Shown: in pieces, positions 49,269-57,636 of the stretch
How the letters are laid out: every line of letters starts with the position of its first letter
How positions within the stretch are numbered: the first letter of the stretch is position 1
Assembly: GCF_013205055.1 (NCBI RefSeq)
Contig: NZ_JABMLF010000005.1
Span: 62,001 to 126,000, forward strand
Length of the DNA: 64,000 bases
Reading direction: 5' to 3'
From: Rathayibacter sp. VKM Ac-2856
GTDB taxonomy: Bacteria > Actinomycetota > Actinomycetes > Actinomycetales > Microbacteriaceae
The notes under the pieces: generated by a model
What the model was told of the DNA's origin: nothing
The model's input: the letters and a program-made list of their open reading frames with translations, nothing else
The model's database searches: none
Position numbers and translations under genes: made by a program

Positions 49269-50645
49269 ATGACCGAAACGACGAACGCCGCCGCCAGTGC
49301 TCCCGCGAAGGGCGGAGGATCGCTGAAGAAGGTCATCACCGGTCCGCTGCTCTTCGCCTTCATCGTCGGCGACACGCTCGGCGCCGGCATCTACACGCTG
49401 GTCGGCACGATGGCCGCCGACGTCGGCGGCGTCATCTGGCTGCCGCTGCTGATCGCGCTCGTGATCGCCCTGCTGACGGCCGGCACCTACGCCGAGCTGA
49501 TCACCAAGTACCCGCACGCCGGCGGCGCCGCGCGCTACGTCGACCGGGCGTTCGGCAAGCCCTACCTGTCGTTCCTCGTCGGCTTCCTGATGATGGCGTC
49601 GGGGATCACCACGGCGGCATCGCTCGCGAACGCGTTCGCCGGCGACTACCTCACCGCGCTGATCGACGTGCCGCCGGTGCCGACGGCGATCGTCTTCATC
49701 GCGATCCTCACGCTGATCAACCTGCGCGGGGTGAAGGAGTCGCTGACTGCCAACCTGGTCGCCTCGGTGATCGAGGTGAGCGGACTGGTCATCGTGATCG
49801 TCTGCGCGGCGATCTTCTTCGGCGGCGGCAACGGCGACGCGGCGCGCGTCCTCGAGTTCAACCCGGATGTCGCGCCGCTGCAGGGCGCGTTCGCCGCCTC
49901 CATCGTCGCGTTCTTCTCCTTCCTCGGCTTCGAGGCCGCGGCGAACATGGCGGAGGAGGTGCGGAACCCCTCGAAGGTCTACCCGCGCGCGCTCTTCGGC
50001 GCCCTGATCACCGCCGCCGTGGTCTACCTCCTGATCGCCCTCGGTGCCGTGATCGTGCTGCCGAACGAGGAGCTCGCGGAGTCCACCGGCCCGCTGCTGG
50101 ACGTCGTCGCGGCCAGCGGCGTGGCGGTGCCGCCGTGGCTGTTCGGCCTGATCGCGCTCGTCGCGATCGCCAACGGCGCGCTGCTGTTCATGGTGATGGC
50201 GAGCCGCGTCGGCTTCGGTCTGGCGACGTCGGGCCTGCTGCCGAGCGCCTTCGGCCGCGTGCTGCCCAACCGCGGCACCCCCTGGGTCTCGATCGTCGTC
50301 GTCGGCGGCGTGACCATGCTGCTCAGCCTGATCGGCGACGTCGGGACGCTGGCCGAGACGACCGTGCTGCTGCTGCTGCTCGTCTTCATCTCGGCGAACA
50401 TCTCGGTGCTGGTGCTGAAGAAGGACCGCGTCGACCACCCGCACTACTCCGTGCCGCGCGTCGTCCCGATCCTGGCGATCATCGCGAGCATCGTGCTGCT
50501 CACGCAGCAGACCGGCGTCGTCTGGCTCGGCACCGCGGGCTACGTCGTGGTCGGCACGCTGCTCTTCCTCGCGACGCGCTTCGGCAAGAAGAAGCACGCC
50601 GAGCAGACCGCGGCGGCCGAGCACGAGGACGCGGACCGCGCCTGA
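49269..50645 (+). CDS. APC-family amino acid permease
   Basis: 458 residues with 12 membrane segments. GPLLFAFIVGDTLGAGIYTLVG is the first APC motif with the unwound TM1, and SFLGFEAAANMAEEVRNPSK is the conserved TM6 to loop block. It imports a cationic or neutral amino acid. The C-terminus is a charged cytoplasmic tail (EQTAAAEHEDADR). It is preceded by a 180-nt non-coding gap and followed by repeat R2. Confidence 0.9.
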   Translation: MTETTNAAASAPAKGGGSLKKVITGPLLFAFIVGDTLGAGIYTLVGTMAADVGGVIWLPLLIALVIALLTAGTYAELITKYPHAGGAARYVDRAFGKPYLSFLVGFLMMASGITTAASLANAFAGDYLTALIDVPPVPTAIVFIAILTLINLRGVKESLTANLVASVIEVSGLVIVIVCAAIFFGGGNGDAARVLEFNPDVAPLQGAFAASIVAFFSFLGFEAAANMAEEVRNPSKVYPRALFGALITAAVVYLLIALGAVIVLPNEELAESTGPLLDVVAASGVAVPPWLFGLIALVAIANGALLFMVMASRVGFGLATSGLLPSAFGRVLPNRGTPWVSIVVVGGVTMLLSLIGDVGTLAETTVLLLLLVFISANISVLVLKKDRVDHPHYSVPRVVPILAIIASIVLLTQQTGVVWLGTAGYVVVGTLLFLATRFGKKKHAEQTAAAEHEDADRA

Positions 50646-50668
50646 GCGGGCGCTCGCGCCGCTCGTCG

Positions 50669-50743
50669 CCGCACAACATCAGCTGAGAGGGGTGGGCCTC
50701 CCCTGTGGGGCGACGCCCCCTCGTCTCAGCTGATGTTGTGCGG
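50669..50743. repeat. Long palindromic repeat R2
   Basis: Perfect 20-bp arms (50669-50688 with 50724-50743) have the core ACATCAGCTGAGA. The 35-nt middle contains a further GGGGCGACGCCCC hairpin. It is the same family as R3. Confidence 0.85.
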
Positions 50744-50764
50744 CCGGTGTGCGAGCGTGGTGGC

Positions 50765-51244
50765 ATGACCGTGTCGCTCGCGCCGTTCCCGCCCGCCGAA
50801 CTCGCCGTCTGGCGGACCGTGCAGCGGGCCTCCTACATCGCCGACCGGATCCGCGCCGGAGACGACGAGGCGGCGGCGCACCGGAACGCGGAGGCGAACC
50901 ACGAGCGGCTGTTCCCCGGCGGGGCACCGGCGCCGGGGCACGACGTGCTGCGGATCCTCGACGACGGGCGCCCGGTCGGGGTGATCTGGGTGGGGCCGCA
51001 CCCGCAGGACCTCGACGGCGTCGGCTGGATCTGGGACGTCGAGGTCGACCCGGACGAGCGCGGCCGCGGACTCGGGCGCGCGGCGATGCTGTTGGCGGAG
51101 GAGCACGCCCGCTCGCTCGGCTACCGGGCGCTCGCGCTCAACGTCTTCGGCTTCAACGCGACGGCGCGGGGGCTCTACGAGTCGCTCGGCTACGAGACGA
51201 CGGCGGTGCAGATGCGCAAGGAGCTCGGCGCGGCCGAGGGGTGA
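50765..51244 (+). CDS. GNAT-family N-acetyltransferase
   Basis: 159 residues. Acetyl-CoA loop VDPDERGRGLGRAAMLLAEE (the R/QxxGxG/A motif) and the C-terminal ALNVFGFNATARGLYESLGY are typical. ATG 50765 follows GAGCGT (50753-50758) by 6 nt. The substrate is unknown. It ends 1 nt from the convergent toxin gene and marks the left border of the accessory island. Confidence 0.9.
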   Translation: MTVSLAPFPPAELAVWRTVQRASYIADRIRAGDDEAAAHRNAEANHERLFPGGAPAPGHDVLRILDDGRPVGVIWVGPHPQDLDGVGWIWDVEVDPDERGRGLGRAAMLLAEEHARSLGYRALALNVFGFNATARGLYESLGYETTAVQMRKELGAAEG

Positions 51245-51245
51245 G

Positions 51246-51587
51246 TCACTTCGTCGCGTTCGGGTGGTGCGTGTGCACCTGCTCGAGGAACACCGTCCGT
51301 CCCACCACGAAGAACCACAGGCGCGCGTCGCCCTGCCGCGTCGGCTTGTGCTGCCAGCGCTCGTGGACCTCGTCACCCTTCGTCAGGACGCCCAGCTCGC
51401 CCCTCAACCGGTAGTTCGACGGGGTCGTCTCGGTCGGCGTCCGCGTCAGGAAGTCCCACGCCTCCGTCAGAGCGTTCCTGCTGGTGGCGCAGAGGTCGGT
51501 CCAGCCTCTCTGCGCCTGCAGCGTCGCGAAGCGGATCTCGTACTCGGACCTCTTCTGCGGCCGCTCGACCCGGCGCTCCCTCGGCAC
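51246..51587 (-). CDS. RelE-like toxin of a type II toxin-antitoxin pair
   Basis: 113 residues from GTG 51587. Basic N-terminus PRERRVERPQKRSEYEIRF, then a compact fold ending DARLWFFVVGRTVFLEQVHTHHPNATK, the terminal strand and tail typical of RelE/ParE-fold toxins in actinobacteria. It begins 2 nt after the antitoxin stop with no ribosome site of its own, so translation is coupled to the antitoxin. The target (ribosome-bound mRNA or other) is not shown by the sequence. Confidence 0.7.
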   Translation of the reverse strand: MPRERRVERPQKRSEYEIRFATLQAQRGWTDLCATSRNALTEAWDFLTRTPTETTPSNYRLRGELGVLTKGDEVHERWQHKPTRQGDARLWFFVVGRTVFLEQVHTHHPNATK

Positions 51588-51589
51588 GA

Positions 51590-52039
51590 CTACGGGCGCT
51601 CGACCACGATGCCGGTCTCGAGCCAGTCGACCGGCATGATCGCGAGTCCGTCGGCGATCGCCGTCGCCGACTCGCGCCAGGAGACCAGCTCGGCTGCAGC
51701 GAGGTGGGCGTGCCCGGTGGCGAACGACGCGCGGGCCGCCGACAGCAGGTCCTTGGCGCACTGCTCCCGATCGGGGCCCGACAGCGCCAGCATCCACGGG
51801 AAGACCTGCGCCATCCGCTCGCCGAGCGTCCCCCTGTCGTCGGTCGAGACCGCGATGAGCTGGGCCGCCAGCTGCAGCAGCTGCTCGCGCGAGTCCGCCT
51901 CGCGCTTGGACATCAGCACGAGGTCGTCGCCGTCCCGACGCGTGACGTCGACCGGCTGCTCCTCCGCCGCGGCGAAGACCGCACGTGCATTCCGGCTCAG
52001 CTCGGAGGACTGGAACGTCGGGATCGGAGTGGTCGCCAT
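51590..52039 (-). CDS. Phd/YefM-type antitoxin with extended C-terminus
   Basis: 149 residues, about twice the usual Phd length. The N-terminus SSELSRNARAVFAAAEEQPV followed by VTRRDGDDLVLMSKREAD is the Phd DNA-binding and dimerisation block. The remaining 90 residues form a helical region with no recognised family. ATG 52039 is 6 nt after TACCAT (52046-52051). The palindrome at 52053-52070 is the expected autoregulatory operator. Confidence 0.78.
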   Translation of the reverse strand: MATTPIPTFQSSELSRNARAVFAAAEEQPVDVTRRDGDDLVLMSKREADSREQLLQLAAQLIAVSTDDRGTLGERMAQVFPWMLALSGPDREQCAKDLLSAARASFATGHAHLAAAELVSWRESATAIADGLAIMPVDWLETGIVVERP

Positions 52040-52045
52040 CTCTCG

Positions 52046-52070
52046 ATGGTAGTTCAGAACGACTTCTGAA
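52046..52070 (-). promoter_or_regulatory. Toxin-antitoxin promoter and operator
   Basis: TACCAT (reverse, 52046-52051) lies 6 nt before the antitoxin ATG. TTCAGA-acgact-TCTGAA (52053-52070) abuts it, placed to block RNA polymerase when bound by the antitoxin. Confidence 0.6.
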
Positions 52071-52148
52071 GTGGCGGAAGTCGCGGGACGCGTTCATCCG
52101 GGAGGCGGAGGCCGCTGTCCTGACGAGCCGCGGCGTGGAGCCCCGCTG

Positions 52149-52161
52149 TAGGTTGGCAGCC
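52149..52161 (+). promoter_or_regulatory. Leaderless-type promoter of the MazG/DUF2075 operon
   Basis: TAGGTT (52149-52154) lies 7 nt before ATG 52162. Confidence 0.55.
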
Positions 52162-52479
52162 ATGCCCGATGACGACGTCCTCGACGCCCTCCGCGCCTTC
52201 GTCCGGGAGCGGGAGTGGGCGCAGTTCCACACGCCGGAGAACCTCGCGAAGAGCATCAGCATCGAATCCGGCGAGCTGCTCGAGTGCTTCCAGTGGGGCG
52301 AGGGCGACCGCTCGGCGGCCGTCGACGAGCTCGCGGACGTGCTGACCTACTGCCTCCTCCTCGCCGACCGACTCGGAGTGGATCCCGACGCGATCGTCCT
52401 CGACAAGCTCGAGAAGACCCGGGGCAAGTACCCGGTGGAGAAGGCGCGGGGGCGGAGCGAGAAGTATGACCGGCTGTGA
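52162..52479 (+). CDS. MazG-like nucleotide pyrophosphohydrolase
   Basis: 105 residues, the single-domain MazG/dCTPase-like form. The metal-binding helices carry SIESGELLECFQW (ExxE) and DELADVLTYCLLLAD (ExxD). Such enzymes hydrolyse NTPs or dNTPs to monophosphates. It overlaps the downstream GIY-YIG/DUF2075 gene by 14 nt, so the two are translated together. In that context a nucleotide-depletion or house-cleaning role linked to nucleic acid damage or defence is plausible. Confidence 0.88.
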   Translation: MPDDDVLDALRAFVREREWAQFHTPENLAKSISIESGELLECFQWGEGDRSAAVDELADVLTYCLLLADRLGVDPDAIVLDKLEKTRGKYPVEKARGRSEKYDRL

Positions 52480-54184
52480 GCTCGAGCGGTTCCCGTTCGA
52501 GGCGGACCGGGTGCGCGCGTGGGGAGCGGCCGACCCCCGGCACCGCAATTGGCCGGTCGTCTACGTTCTCGACAGCGCCTCGGAGGTCTATGTCGGCGAA
52601 TCGCTGAACGCCGAGGGCCGGCTGCGCCAGCACCTGGACTCGCCGGTCAAGAGTCGACTCGATCAGGTGCGGGTGGTCTTCGACGACACCTTCAACAAGT
52701 CGGCCTGCCTCGATCTCGAGTCGTTCCTCCTGCGGATGCTCGCCGGCGAGGGCCGCCTGACGGTCCTCAACCAGAACGCCGGCGTCACCGACGCCGACTA
52801 CTTCGACCGCGACTCGTACCGCAGGACGTTCGAGGAGGTCTTCGAGGTGCTCCGCACCCAGGAGCATCTCTTCCAGCGGACCCTGCCGGAGATCGTCAAC
52901 AGCGACCTCTTCAAGCTCTCGCCGTTCAAGGCCCTGAACCACGATCAGGCCGTCGCCGTCGAGGACATCCTCGAGGGCCTCTTCGCGGACCTCGAGTCGG
53001 GTGAGCGGAGCACCGTCGTGGTGCAGGGCGACCCCGGCACAGGGAAGACGGTCGTCGCGATCTACCTGCTCAAGCTGCTGCAGGACATCCGCCGGCACGA
53101 TCCGGAGGAGCCGATGGATGCGGACTCCGTCTTCAGCGAGTTCTTCACGCCGGGGCACGCCGAGCTGCTGTCGACACTGCGCGTCGGACTGGTCGTGCCC
53201 CAGCAGTCGCTGCGCGGATCGATCTCGCGGGTCTTCGCCCTCACTCCGGGGCTGTCGAAGGACCTCGTGCTGACGCCGTTCCAGGTCGGCGAGAGCGAGG
53301 AGCCCTTCGATCTCCTGCTCGTCGACGAGGCGCACCGGCTCAGCCAGCGGGCGAACCAGCCGTCGGGGCCGCTCAACCGGAAGTTCATCGACATCAACGA
53401 GCGGCTCTTCGGCGAGGACTCCCTGGAGCACACGCAGCTCGACTGGATCCGCGCGCGGAGCGGGCACACGATCCTCATGCTGGACACCGCGCAGACGGTG
53501 CGGCCCGCGGACCTGCCCGCGACGGTCACCCGCGCGGTCCTCGCGGAGGCCGCGGCGAACGGCCGCGTCTACCCGCTCCGCTCGCAGATGCGCATCGCCG
53601 CCGACAAGGACTACGTGGGCTACGTGCGGGCCGTGCTGTCGGACGAGCCACCCGACCAGCGCGAGGACTTCGGCGAGTACGACCTGCGCTTCTTCGACGA
53701 CCCCGGCGAGCTGCGGCGTGCCGTGGTGCAGCGCGATCGGGAGCACGGCCTGTCGCGCCTGGTCGCCGGGTACGCGTGGAAGTGGGTCACGAAGAAGGAC
53801 AGGACCGCCTTCGACATCGTGATCGGCGACGAGTCGCTCCGCTGGAATCAGACGCAGCGCGACTGGATCAACTCCCCCGGCGCCCTCGACGAGGTCGGCT
53901 CGATCCACACCGTCCAGGGCTACGACCTGAACTACGCCGGCGTGATCATCGGCCGCGACCTCCGCTACGACACCGTCGCGGGGCGCGTCGTCTTCGACCG
54001 CTCGAACTACCACGACAAGAAGGGCCGCGAGAACAACCCGAAGCTGGGCATCACCTACAGCGACGAGGACCTGCTGGCCTACGTCCGCAACATCTACACG
54101 GTCCTGCTCACCCGCGGGATCAGGGGGACGTACGTCTACGTCTGCGACGAGGCGCTGCGCGAGCACCTCGCCCGCTACTTCTGA
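52466..54184 (+). CDS. GIY-YIG nuclease fused to a DUF2075 (Schlafen-type) helicase
   Basis: 572 residues. Residues about 30-110 are a GIY-YIG-like domain (VVYVLDSASEVYVGESLNAE, then RLRQHL). The rest is a DUF2075 P-loop ATPase. Walker A is QGDPGTGKTVVAIYLL (about 187). Walker B is LLLVDEAHRLSQ (about 285). SIHTVQGYDLNYAGVIIGRDL and VLLTRGIRGTYVYV are motifs V-VI. It is presumably a cytoplasmic DNA- or RNA-acting machine. The short in-frame MazG-like partner upstream and the adjacent toxin-antitoxin pair suggest phage defence. I do not know a named system with exactly this pair. Confidence 0.85.
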   Translation: MTGCELERFPFEADRVRAWGAADPRHRNWPVVYVLDSASEVYVGESLNAEGRLRQHLDSPVKSRLDQVRVVFDDTFNKSACLDLESFLLRMLAGEGRLTVLNQNAGVTDADYFDRDSYRRTFEEVFEVLRTQEHLFQRTLPEIVNSDLFKLSPFKALNHDQAVAVEDILEGLFADLESGERSTVVVQGDPGTGKTVVAIYLLKLLQDIRRHDPEEPMDADSVFSEFFTPGHAELLSTLRVGLVVPQQSLRGSISRVFALTPGLSKDLVLTPFQVGESEEPFDLLLVDEAHRLSQRANQPSGPLNRKFIDINERLFGEDSLEHTQLDWIRARSGHTILMLDTAQTVRPADLPATVTRAVLAEAAANGRVYPLRSQMRIAADKDYVGYVRAVLSDEPPDQREDFGEYDLRFFDDPGELRRAVVQRDREHGLSRLVAGYAWKWVTKKDRTAFDIVIGDESLRWNQTQRDWINSPGALDEVGSIHTVQGYDLNYAGVIIGRDLRYDTVAGRVVFDRSNYHDKKGRENNPKLGITYSDEDLLAYVRNIYTVLLTRGIRGTYVYVCDEALREHLARYF

Positions 54185-54211
54185 GCGCTCGACGCGCCGC
54201 GGGACCTCGCG

Positions 54212-54985
54212 TCAGGGGGTGGAGAAGGCGACGGTGAAGGCGCCGGCGGGGACGGAGGCCGCCGCGCTCGTCGCCGCCGGGAGGTCGGCGGCGCTCGCGA
54301 GGGTCACGTCGAGGTGCTCGGGGTCCGCTCGGACGCCGGTCGCGGGGACGGCGGCGGAGATCGCGGTCCAGAGGCGGTCCGCGTCGTCGAGCCACGGGCC
54401 CGGGGTGCCGCTGACGAGGAGTGCGCGGTCGGCGCTCTGGACGCTGACGTGCGGTGCGGGGGTGTCCGGGAGGAGGGCGGGGGCGCTCCTAGCGAGCGCG
54501 AAGGCGTCGGCGGCGGTCGCGCCGTCCGCCAGGAAGAGGCTCAGCCCGCTGATGCGGTCCTCGCTGTCGTCGGCGGCGAGGGCGAGGGCGGTGATCCGCG
54601 GGTCGTCGCGGAGGGCGAGGGCGGCGGCGATCCGGCCGGAGGTGAGGTCGGCGTCGCCGGAGACGGGGAGGGTGAGGTCGCGGGCGTCCAGGAGGATCCG
54701 GACGTCGCCGGCGGGGCGCGTCGAGGCGAAGGAGCTCAGGCGGCCGGCGAGGGCCGTCAGGTCGGCGTCGGCGAGGTCCTCGCGGGCGACGATCTCGGCG
54801 CTCACGCCGCCGGTGAACGGCATGTCCTCGACGGCCGAGAGCTCGAGGTCGGCGACGGCCTCGTCGCTGCCGAAGGTCCTCGCGAAGTCGGCGCGGAAGG
54901 AGTCGCCGCTGCAGCCGGTGAGCAGGAGCACGGTGGTCAGCACCAGGGCCGCGGCGCCCGGTCCGCGCGTCCGCCCCTGCCTCAT
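54212..54985 (-). CDS. Secreted lipoprotein of unknown function
   Basis: 257 residues. Signal peptide with lipobox LLLTGC (Cys about 25), followed by an Ala/Asp-rich soluble domain with two similar halves (VSAEIVAREDLADADLTALA and later ADPEHLDVTLASAADLPA). No family is recognised. ATG 54985 is 6 nt after TACGCT (54992-54997), a leaderless arrangement. Confidence 0.75.
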   Translation of the reverse strand: MRQGRTRGPGAAALVLTTVLLLTGCSGDSFRADFARTFGSDEAVADLELSAVEDMPFTGGVSAEIVAREDLADADLTALAGRLSSFASTRPAGDVRILLDARDLTLPVSGDADLTSGRIAAALALRDDPRITALALAADDSEDRISGLSLFLADGATAADAFALARSAPALLPDTPAPHVSVQSADRALLVSGTPGPWLDDADRLWTAISAAVPATGVRADPEHLDVTLASAADLPAATSAAASVPAGAFTVAFSTP

Positions 54986-55164
54986 CGGGCCAGCGTACGT
55001 CCGGGTCGCGGAGCGCGCGGGGAGTGGACGGATCGGCCTCGGCGTGCTCGCTGCGCGAGGGGAGGCGTCGATCCGGCGCGAAGGGTCGCCTGCGGGGCGG
55101 TGGGGCAGCCGTCGGTGACGGATCGGCTGGTCTGCGGGGGCGGGGCGGGACGCGGGAGCGCCGG

Positions 55165-55512
55165 TCAGGCGAGGGCGGAGACCAGCAGGGAGACGCCCGC
55201 GAGCACGGCGAGGGCCGTGGACCAGTAGCCGAGGACGAGCGCGAAGGTGGCGAAGCCCCAGCCGGCCTCGCCGGTGCGGCGGATCTGCGCGCGGGCGACG
55301 TGCCCGAGGATCAGCCCGACGAGGCCGATGACGAAGGCGGCCACGAAGGCGACGATCGAGAGGGTGTTGACGCGCGGATCCGTCACCAGCCCGGCGTCGC
55401 GGCGGGCGCGGCCCTGCGCGAGGGCGACGGGCACGCCGATCGCGGCGACGAGGACCGGCGACAGGACGCCGAGGATGATGATGAGGTGCCAGCCGGCGAG
55501 TCCTGCGAACAT
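55165..55512 (-). CDS. DUF4190 membrane protein
   Basis: 115 residues. One N-terminal membrane helix is followed by the DUF4190 signature NTLSIVAFVAAFVIGLVGLI, LGHVARAQIRRTGEAGWGFA and a final helix. ATG 55512 is 6 nt after TAGGCT (55519-55524). The function is unknown. It is probably monocistronic. Confidence 0.88.
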   Translation of the reverse strand: MFAGLAGWHLIIILGVLSPVLVAAIGVPVALAQGRARRDAGLVTDPRVNTLSIVAFVAAFVIGLVGLILGHVARAQIRRTGEAGWGFATFALVLGYWSTALAVLAGVSLLVSALA

Positions 55513-55518
55513 CCGACC

Positions 55519-55524
55519 AGCCTA
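55519..55524 (-). promoter_or_regulatory. Leaderless-type -10 box of the DUF4190 gene
   Basis: TAGGCT on the reverse strand lies 6 nt before ATG 55512. Confidence 0.6.
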
Positions 55525-55638
55525 GGAAGCGGAGCGCCCGGCGAGGATCCTCCGGCAGGAGGAGAAGCGGCGCCGCTGGAACCGGAGGACGGCCTGCCGA
55601 GCCGGACTCCTCCGGCCGCCCGGACCCGGGTCCGTCCC

Positions 55639-55669
55639 GGGGCCGCCCGCGACGCAGGCGGGCGGCCCC
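55639..55669 (-). terminator. Hairpin terminator of the flotillin gene
   Basis: A perfect 12-bp stem (GGGGCCGCCCGC at 55639-55650 with 55658-55669) with a 7-nt loop lies 7 nt after the stop codon. Confidence 0.75.
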
Positions 55670-55676
55670 CGAGACG

Positions 55677-57191
55677 TCAGCTCGTCGAGGGGACGGCGGT
55701 GGGGTCACCGGTCGACGCGGCCGGCTCGGCGGTGGTCGACGCCATGCCGCGGCCGAAGGCCTGGCCCTGCAGGATCGCGCCGAGGTCGACGCCGGTCGCG
55801 GACTTGACGCTGTCGAACGTGGCCGCGAGGCTCGCCGCCTGCTCCCGGGCGATGTGGGTGCCGGCGGTGTCGCCGCCGATCAGGGTGACGGTGCCGACGT
55901 TCTGGTAGCCCTTGGCGAACTCCGCCATGAGGGCGGGGAGCTGGCCGATGAGCTCGCGGCCCAGGATCGCCTCCTGGTTCTCGCGGAGCGCCTCCGCCTC
56001 GGCCTGGATCGCGGCCGCGCTCGCCTCGCCCTTGGCCCGGATGGCCTCGGCCTCGGCTGCTGCGTTCGCACGCAGGGCCTCCGCCTCGGCGCCGGCCTTG
56101 GCACGGAGAGCGTGGGCCTCCGCCTCGGCGCGTGCACTCAGGGCCGCAGCCTCGGCCGCGGCCGATGCCTGACGGGCCTCGGCCTGGCGCTGGACGGCGT
56201 AGGCCTCGGCGTCGGAGACCTGCTGCGCCACCTGGCGGTCCGTCGAGGCCTTCTTCTCGCGGCCGTAGGCGTCGGCGTCGGCCTCGGTCTGGCGGCGGTA
56301 CTTCTCGGCGTCGGCCACGCGCTTGACGTCGGCGTCGAGCTCGGCCTGCCGGTTCTCGGCGCGCTGGACGAGAACGGCCTGCTCGCGCTCGGCGCGGGCC
56401 AGGTTCTCGGCCTGCTCGGCCTCGGCGTTGGCCCGGCCGACCTCGGACTTCGAGGCGGCGGTGTTCTTGTCGAAGGCGGTCTGCTCGATCAGGTTCGCCT
56501 CGTCGGTGGCCAGCTGGCGGGCCTTGACCTCGCGGGCCGCGTTGATCCGGGCGACGTCGGCCTCGCGGCGGACGCGCTCGATCTCCTGCGCGCCGAGCGC
56601 CTCGATGTAGCCGTTGCGGTCGGTGACGCCCTGGATGGCGAAGGAGTCGAGCACGAGGCCCTGGGCGAGAAGGTCGCCCTTGATGCCCTCGGCGATCTCG
56701 TCGCCGAGCTTCTGGCGGTCCTGCATGACCTCCTCGACGCTGAGCTTCGCGACGACGCCGCGCAGCGCGCCCTCGAGCTGCTCGGTCGTGAAGACGTCGA
56801 TCGACTGGTCCTGCGAGGCGAACCGCTCGGCGGCGGCGCGCACCTGATCGGGCGTCGAGCCGATCTTGACGAGGGCGACGCCCGCGAGGTGGATGGTCAC
56901 GCCGTTCTTGGTCTGCGCGACCGGCTCCATCTTGATCTGCCGCGACCGCAGCGAGATGCGGTCGGAGCGCTGGGTCAGCTTGTTGACGAAGGCGCCGCCG
57001 CCGGTGATGACGGTCATGTTCGACGTCAGACCGTCGTCGCTCTTCTGCTTCTTTCCGACGATGACGATGGCCTCGTCGGCCTGCGGGACCTGGTACCAGG
57101 CCCGGAAGATGAAGAAGCCGATGATGGCGAGCAGCAGCACGACGCCGACGACGATGCCGGCACCGACGATCCAGAGCAGATCAGATTGCAT
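55677..57191 (-). CDS. floT: Flotillin-like SPFH-domain protein
   Basis: 504 residues. The N-terminal membrane segment (about 5-30) is followed by an SPFH/band 7 domain (about 40-220: VTIHLAGVALVKIG, IDVFTTEQLEGALRGVVAKLS). A long Ala/Glu coiled coil holds repeated EAEA/ALRAKA heptads (about 230-420), and the tail lies beyond. Flotillins form oligomeric membrane microdomain scaffolds. ATG 57191 is chosen; the upstream in-frame ATG at 57254 would add 21 polar residues before the membrane segment. No NfeD partner is adjacent. Confidence 0.92.
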   Translation of the reverse strand: MQSDLLWIVGAGIVVGVVLLLAIIGFFIFRAWYQVPQADEAIVIVGKKQKSDDGLTSNMTVITGGGAFVNKLTQRSDRISLRSRQIKMEPVAQTKNGVTIHLAGVALVKIGSTPDQVRAAAERFASQDQSIDVFTTEQLEGALRGVVAKLSVEEVMQDRQKLGDEIAEGIKGDLLAQGLVLDSFAIQGVTDRNGYIEALGAQEIERVRREADVARINAAREVKARQLATDEANLIEQTAFDKNTAASKSEVGRANAEAEQAENLARAEREQAVLVQRAENRQAELDADVKRVADAEKYRRQTEADADAYGREKKASTDRQVAQQVSDAEAYAVQRQAEARQASAAAEAAALSARAEAEAHALRAKAGAEAEALRANAAAEAEAIRAKGEASAAAIQAEAEALRENQEAILGRELIGQLPALMAEFAKGYQNVGTVTLIGGDTAGTHIAREQAASLAATFDSVKSATGVDLGAILQGQAFGRGMASTTAEPAASTGDPTAVPSTS

Positions 57192-57492
57192 GGACGAGGG
57201 ACCCCCTTCTCGGAGCCCGCGGGCAGCGGGCTTCTGAGCGATGTACCGCTTCATCGTGGCATGTCCGGGCCGCTGGGGCCTCGGCCGGGCGGGGGATGCG
57301 ACGGCCGGGCGCGGGACGCGCGGCGGCGGCGGATCGGGGTGATCCGGCGACGGTGGAGCACGACGAGCGGGACAGCGAGGAGACCTCGGTCTCAGCGCGG
57401 CCGGCGGACGACAGCACCATGCGTGGTCGGGCTCTGCGCGAGGGGATCTCAGCGGCGACGTCGCCGTGCGACTCCCGCGAGGACTTCAGTGC
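57192..57492. other. Non-coding gap between flotillin and tRNA-Gln
   Basis: No gene or strong repeat is seen. The frames open here read Arg/Gly-rich low complexity. It should contain the flotillin promoter and the tRNA 3' flank. Confidence 0.4.
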
Positions 57493-57563
57493 TGGGGTAC
57501 CTGGACTCGAACCAAGAACAACTGAACCAGAATCAGCCGTGTTGCCAATTACACCATACCCCA
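57493..57563 (-). tRNA. tRNA-Gln (anticodon CUG)
   Basis: On the reverse strand TGGGGTA (5') pairs with TACCCCA (3'). The D stem is GTGT/ACAC, the anticodon stem GCTGA/TCAGT holds loop TTCTGGT (anticodon CTG at 57529-57531), and the T stem CTTGG/CCAGG holds TTCGAGT. CCA is not encoded. It lies one gene away from gltX. Confidence 0.93.
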
Positions 57564-57636
57564 ATGGTCATCCGGAGGTGATCCCGGGACCAGGCGGCGG
57601 CCGGAGTAGAACTCGGCGCCGAGAGACGACAGTACC

